A stretch of 8,047 bases of DNA from Mycobacterium sp. (GTDB lineage Bacteria; Actinomycetota; Actinomycetes; Mycobacteriales; Mycobacteriaceae), in contig JAHBAP020000078.1 of assembly GCA_018500005.2 (NCBI GenBank), forward strand, positions 1-8,047, given 5' to 3'. The notes below the pieces were generated by a model. The model was not told the origin of the DNA, made no database searches, and was given only the letters and a program-made list of their open reading frames with translations. Both the position numbers and the translations under genes were made by a program. Within the stretch, counting starts at the first letter, position 1, and each line of letters opens with the position of its first letter. This document shows, piece by piece, positions 5,469 through 8,047 of this stretch.

Positions 5469-6593
5469 CTACCGCGTCAATCGCCATTTCCCGTCCTGAC
5501 GTTGGAGCAGGCCGGCGATCTCCAACATGGCCAGCGGCCCCAGCACACTGGTCGGCGGTAGGCCGGCGGCGACGGCGATCTGGTCGGGAGTCCTGGCGCC
5601 GCGGGCCGGCAGCGCCTCGTAGACGAGTCGCTCGTCCTCGGTCAGATCGTCCAGGAGGGCCGCGGGCCGGTCTGGCTCCTCGGCGAACTCACCGGCGCGC
5701 CCGATCAGTTCGAGCACCTCATCTGCGCGGGTCACCAGTTCCGCGCCCGATCGCAGCAGAACGTGACATCCGGCCGACGACGCCGAGGTGATCGGACCGG
5801 GAACCGCGCAGACCACCCTGCCCAGCGCCCGCGCCCAGGCCGCGGTGCTGGCCGTGCCACTGCGCAACCCCGCCTCCACCACCACCGTTGCACCGGAGAG
5901 CGCTGCGACCAGTCGGTTGCGGGTCAGGAAGCGGTGCCGGGCCGGGCGTACGCCGGGCGGGTATTCGCTGACCAGCAGTCCGTTTCGGGCGATGCGGTGC
6001 AACAGGGCGGAGTGCCCCGCCGGGTACAACACGTCCACTCCCCCGGCCAGCACGGCCACCGTCATTCCCTCGGCAGCCAATGCCGCGCGGTGGGCCGCGC
6101 CGTCGATTCCGTACGCCCCGCCGGACACGATGGCCACATCCGCGTCGGCCAGACCTGTGGTGATATCGGCGGCCACATGCTCGCCGTATGCGGTGCACGC
6201 CCGGGTACCGACGATCGCGGCGGCCCGTTGGGCCACATCGTCGAGGCGCAGTGGACCGATCACCCACAGCGCCAGCGGGGCCCGCCCCTCGGGTTTGTCC
6301 CGGACCGGCGCACCGGCGAACGATGCCAATGACAGCGTCGGCCACTCGCCGTCTCCGGGTGTGAGCAGTCGTCCACCCCGTTGATAGAGGAGGTCGAGAT
6401 CGTCCGCAGCGCAATCGATCTCACGGCGGGCCTCGGTTCGCCGGGCGAGGTGCTGGTCGACCTGCCCCCGACGTATCCGCTCCGCCGCCTCCACCGCCCC
6501 GGATCGGCTGACCAGTTCGGTGAGCCCCGGACACGGGACCTCAGCCACCCGGGATAGATACGCCCACGCACGCACCTCCTCTGGAATGCTCAT
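5469..6593 (-). CDS. dprA: DNA-processing protein DprA
   Basis: DprA binds incoming single-stranded DNA during natural transformation, protects it and loads RecA; in mycobacteria its role is untested as far as I know. The 374-residue product has an N-terminal helical (SAM-like) region (about 1-75), the Rossmann-like domain (about 80-297) and a C-terminal winged-helix domain (about 317-371). Visible motifs are AIVGTRACTAYG (126-137), SGGAYGIDGAAHRAAL (157-172), VAVLAGGVDVLYPAGH (179-194), FLTRNRLVAALS (222-233), VVVEAGLRSGTAST (237-250) and AVPGPITSASSAGC (263-276), all as expected. The ATG overlaps the comM stop (ATGA), so the two are one operon with coupled translation. Nothing looks truncated or frameshifted. 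Confidence 0.95.
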   Translation of the reverse strand: MSIPEEVRAWAYLSRVAEVPCPGLTELVSRSGAVEAAERIRRGQVDQHLARRTEARREIDCAADDLDLLYQRGGRLLTPGDGEWPTLSLASFAGAPVRDKPEGRAPLALWVIGPLRLDDVAQRAAAIVGTRACTAYGEHVAADITTGLADADVAIVSGGAYGIDGAAHRAALAAEGMTVAVLAGGVDVLYPAGHSALLHRIARNGLLVSEYPPGVRPARHRFLTRNRLVAALSGATVVVEAGLRSGTASTAAWARALGRVVCAVPGPITSASSAGCHVLLRSGAELVTRADEVLELIGRAGEFAEEPDRPAALLDDLTEDERLVYEALPARGARTPDQIAVAAGLPPTSVLGPLAMLEIAGLLQRQDGKWRLTR

Positions 6594-8047
6594 TGCTGCG
6601 CATCCGGGCGCCGGAAGCTCAGGGCGGTGGAAACGTCGTCACGACTGGGCACTGCGCGGCCGGCCAGATCGGCCAACGTCCACGCGACCCGAGTCGCGCG
6701 GTGCACCCCGCGGATGCTCAGCACGCCACGGTCCAGTGCTGTCTTCAGCGGCGCCATCGCGGCATTTCCGAGGCGGAAACCCTTACGCAGAACGGTTCCG
6801 GTGACTTCGGCGTTGGTGGTGAATCCGTACGGCCGCCAGCGTTCTGCGGCCGCAGCCCGTGCCTGCCCCACCCTGGCCCGGACGTCGGCGCTGTGTTCGG
6901 ACTCATCGGAGGCGAATGCTCCGGCCCGGACCATGTGCATCTGCACCTGCAGGTCCACCCTGTCCAGCAGTGGGCCGGACAGCTTGCCGAGGTAGCGCCG
7001 CTTATCCTGCGCCGAGCACATGCAGTCGCGGGGGTCGGTCCGCGCACACGGGCACGGGTTCGCTGCGAGCACCAATTGAAAACGGGCCGGGTAGGCGACC
7101 ACCCCGTCTCGACGCGCGAGGCGGATCTCGCCGTCCTCCAACGGAGTGCGCAGTGCCTCCAGGGCACTGAGCCGGATCTCGGCGCACTCGTCGAGGAACA
7201 GCACTCCGCGATGCGCCCGACTTATCGCACCCGGTCTGGCCAGCCCGGAACCTCCGCCGACGAGCGCGGCCACGCTCGAGGAGTGGTGGGGGGCGATGAA
7301 CGGCGGGCGGGTGATCAGCGGCATCCGATTGGACAGCAACCCCGCGACGGAGTGGATCGCCGTCACCTCCAGCGCCTCACCATCGGTCAAGTCGGGCAGG
7401 AGACCCGGAAGTCGTTGTGCCAGCATGGTTTTTCCGACGCCTGGCGGGCCGGTCAGCATGAGGTTGTGCGCCCCGGCGGCGGCAACCTCGACGGCGAAGC
7501 GGGCCTGGGCCTGACCGATGACGTCGCCGATATCGGCCACCGACTCAGTATGGGCGGAGGGGTTCTCCACCCGGCCCGCCAGGCCGATTCCCTCGTCGAG
7601 CCAATGATGCAGCTGACGCAGCGTCTGCGTGCCGTACACCTCTATACCCTCGACCAGACTCGCTTCGGCCAGGTTGTCGACCGGCACGACAATGGCGGGC
7701 CAGCCTTGCCGCTTGGCCGCCAGCACCGCGGGCAGTACGCCCTGGACCGGGCGCACCCGACCGTCGAGGGCCAACTCGCCGAGTAACACCGTCTTCGCGA
7801 GGCGATGCCACGGACTTTTCCGGCCCGCGGAGAGCACGGAACAAGCCAGGGCGATGTCGTATACGGACCCGGCCTTGGGCAATGTGGCCGGCGACAGCGC
7901 CAGGGTCAGCCGGGACGTCGGCCAGGTCTTGCCGCAGTTAGTGATCGCGGCCCGAACCCGGTCCCGAGACTCCTGCAGAGCGGCGTCGGGCAGCCCGACG
8001 AGATGAACGCCCGGCAACCCGGAGGTGATATCCGCCTCGATCTCGAC
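6590..8047 (-). CDS. comM: YifB/ComM family Mg-chelatase-like AAA+ ATPase (5' end outside window)
   Basis: ComM is a hexameric AAA+ helicase that drives branch migration during integration of transforming DNA; the family is also called YifB. The window holds 485 residues plus the stop. The frame is open to the right edge and starts within the family N-terminal segment (VEIEADITSGLPGVHLVGLP), so about 18 residues are missing. The Lon-like N-terminal domain covers about residues 1-155. The ATPase domain has Walker A GPPGVGKTM (200-208), Walker B GVLFLDEC (281-288) and sensor-1 AANPCPC (328-334). A Cys cluster of C332, C334, C342 and C344 probably binds zinc, and GPLLDRVD (358-365) follows. The C-terminal Mg-chelatase-like domain has DRGVLSIRGVHRATRVAWTLADL. 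The TTG at 8017 is internal and not the true start. Confidence 0.95.
   Translation of the reverse strand, partial: VEIEADITSGLPGVHLVGLPDAALQESRDRVRAAITNCGKTWPTSRLTLALSPATLPKAGSVYDIALACSVLSAGRKSPWHRLAKTVLLGELALDGRVRPVQGVLPAVLAAKRQGWPAIVVPVDNLAEASLVEGIEVYGTQTLRQLHHWLDEGIGLAGRVENPSAHTESVADIGDVIGQAQARFAVEVAAAGAHNLMLTGPPGVGKTMLAQRLPGLLPDLTDGEALEVTAIHSVAGLLSNRMPLITRPPFIAPHHSSSVAALVGGGSGLARPGAISRAHRGVLFLDECAEIRLSALEALRTPLEDGEIRLARRDGVVAYPARFQLVLAANPCPCARTDPRDCMCSAQDKRRYLGKLSGPLLDRVDLQVQMHMVRAGAFASDESEHSADVRARVGQARAAAAERWRPYGFTTNAEVTGTVLRKGFRLGNAAMAPLKTALDRGVLSIRGVHRATRVAWTLADLAGRAVPSRDDVSTALSFRRPDAQQ

Noticed and set aside
2176..5487. A 1103-codon open frame on the - strand, opposite mmpS and mmpL
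   Set aside because: It is antisense to the clear mmpS and mmpL genes. Its translation is rich in His, Asp, Gly and Arg with no domain pattern, as expected from high-GC codon bias on the opposite strand.
6593..7786. A 397-codon + strand open frame opposite comM
   Set aside because: It is antisense to the Walker A, Walker B and Cys-cluster motifs of comM and has no family pattern of its own.

Overview
The window reads as chromosomal DNA of a mycobacterium in the broad sense, probably a non-tuberculous species. The GC content is high, and the genes are close matches by eye to mycobacterial families: an MmpS/MmpL pair, a DUF5078 secreted protein, and the housekeeping genes xerC, dprA and comM. 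From memory, M. tuberculosis has comM, dprA, viuB and xerC in a row on one strand. Here the dprA–xerC interval holds a different set of genes and no viuB.

Layout, left to right. Bases 1-73 are a perfect 33-bp inverted repeat that starts exactly at the window edge. It is fused to the last codons of an M23-peptidase-like gene on the + strand (ends 163). xerC (169-1089, -) meets that gene tail to tail with 5 bp between. Upstream of xerC, on the same strand, lie a secreted DUF5078 protein (1157-1618) and a 64-residue Cys-rich zinc-ribbon-like protein (1615-1809). These two overlap in a TTGA stop/start, which suggests translational coupling. A 136-bp divergent promoter region (1810-1945) follows. 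It holds a perfect 8-5-8 palindrome with a G5 core, of the kind bound by CsoR/RcnR/FrmR repressors. Rightward of it run mmpS (1946-2395) and mmpL (2392-5454), which overlap in ATGA. The - strand dprA (5469-6593) and comM (6590-8047, truncated by the window) follow, also overlapping in ATGA. No gene-free stretch exceeds 136 bp, and I saw no tRNA, rRNA, IS or CRISPR.

How the genes may work together. The DUF5078 protein resembles Rv0455c, a periplasmic disulfide-cinched protein needed for siderophore secretion in M. tuberculosis. The MmpL has the long periplasmic coiled-coil insert with a Cys pair that is typical of the siderophore exporters MmpL4/MmpL5. The central 4.3 kb therefore looks like a self-contained envelope export module: inner-membrane pump, MmpS adaptor, periplasmic helper and a small metal-binding-like protein, arranged divergently around one likely metal- or electrophile-responsive operator. 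Its cargo and inducer cannot be read from the sequence. The flanking dprA/comM pair (natural transformation and recombination) and xerC (chromosome dimer resolution) are ordinary housekeeping genes.
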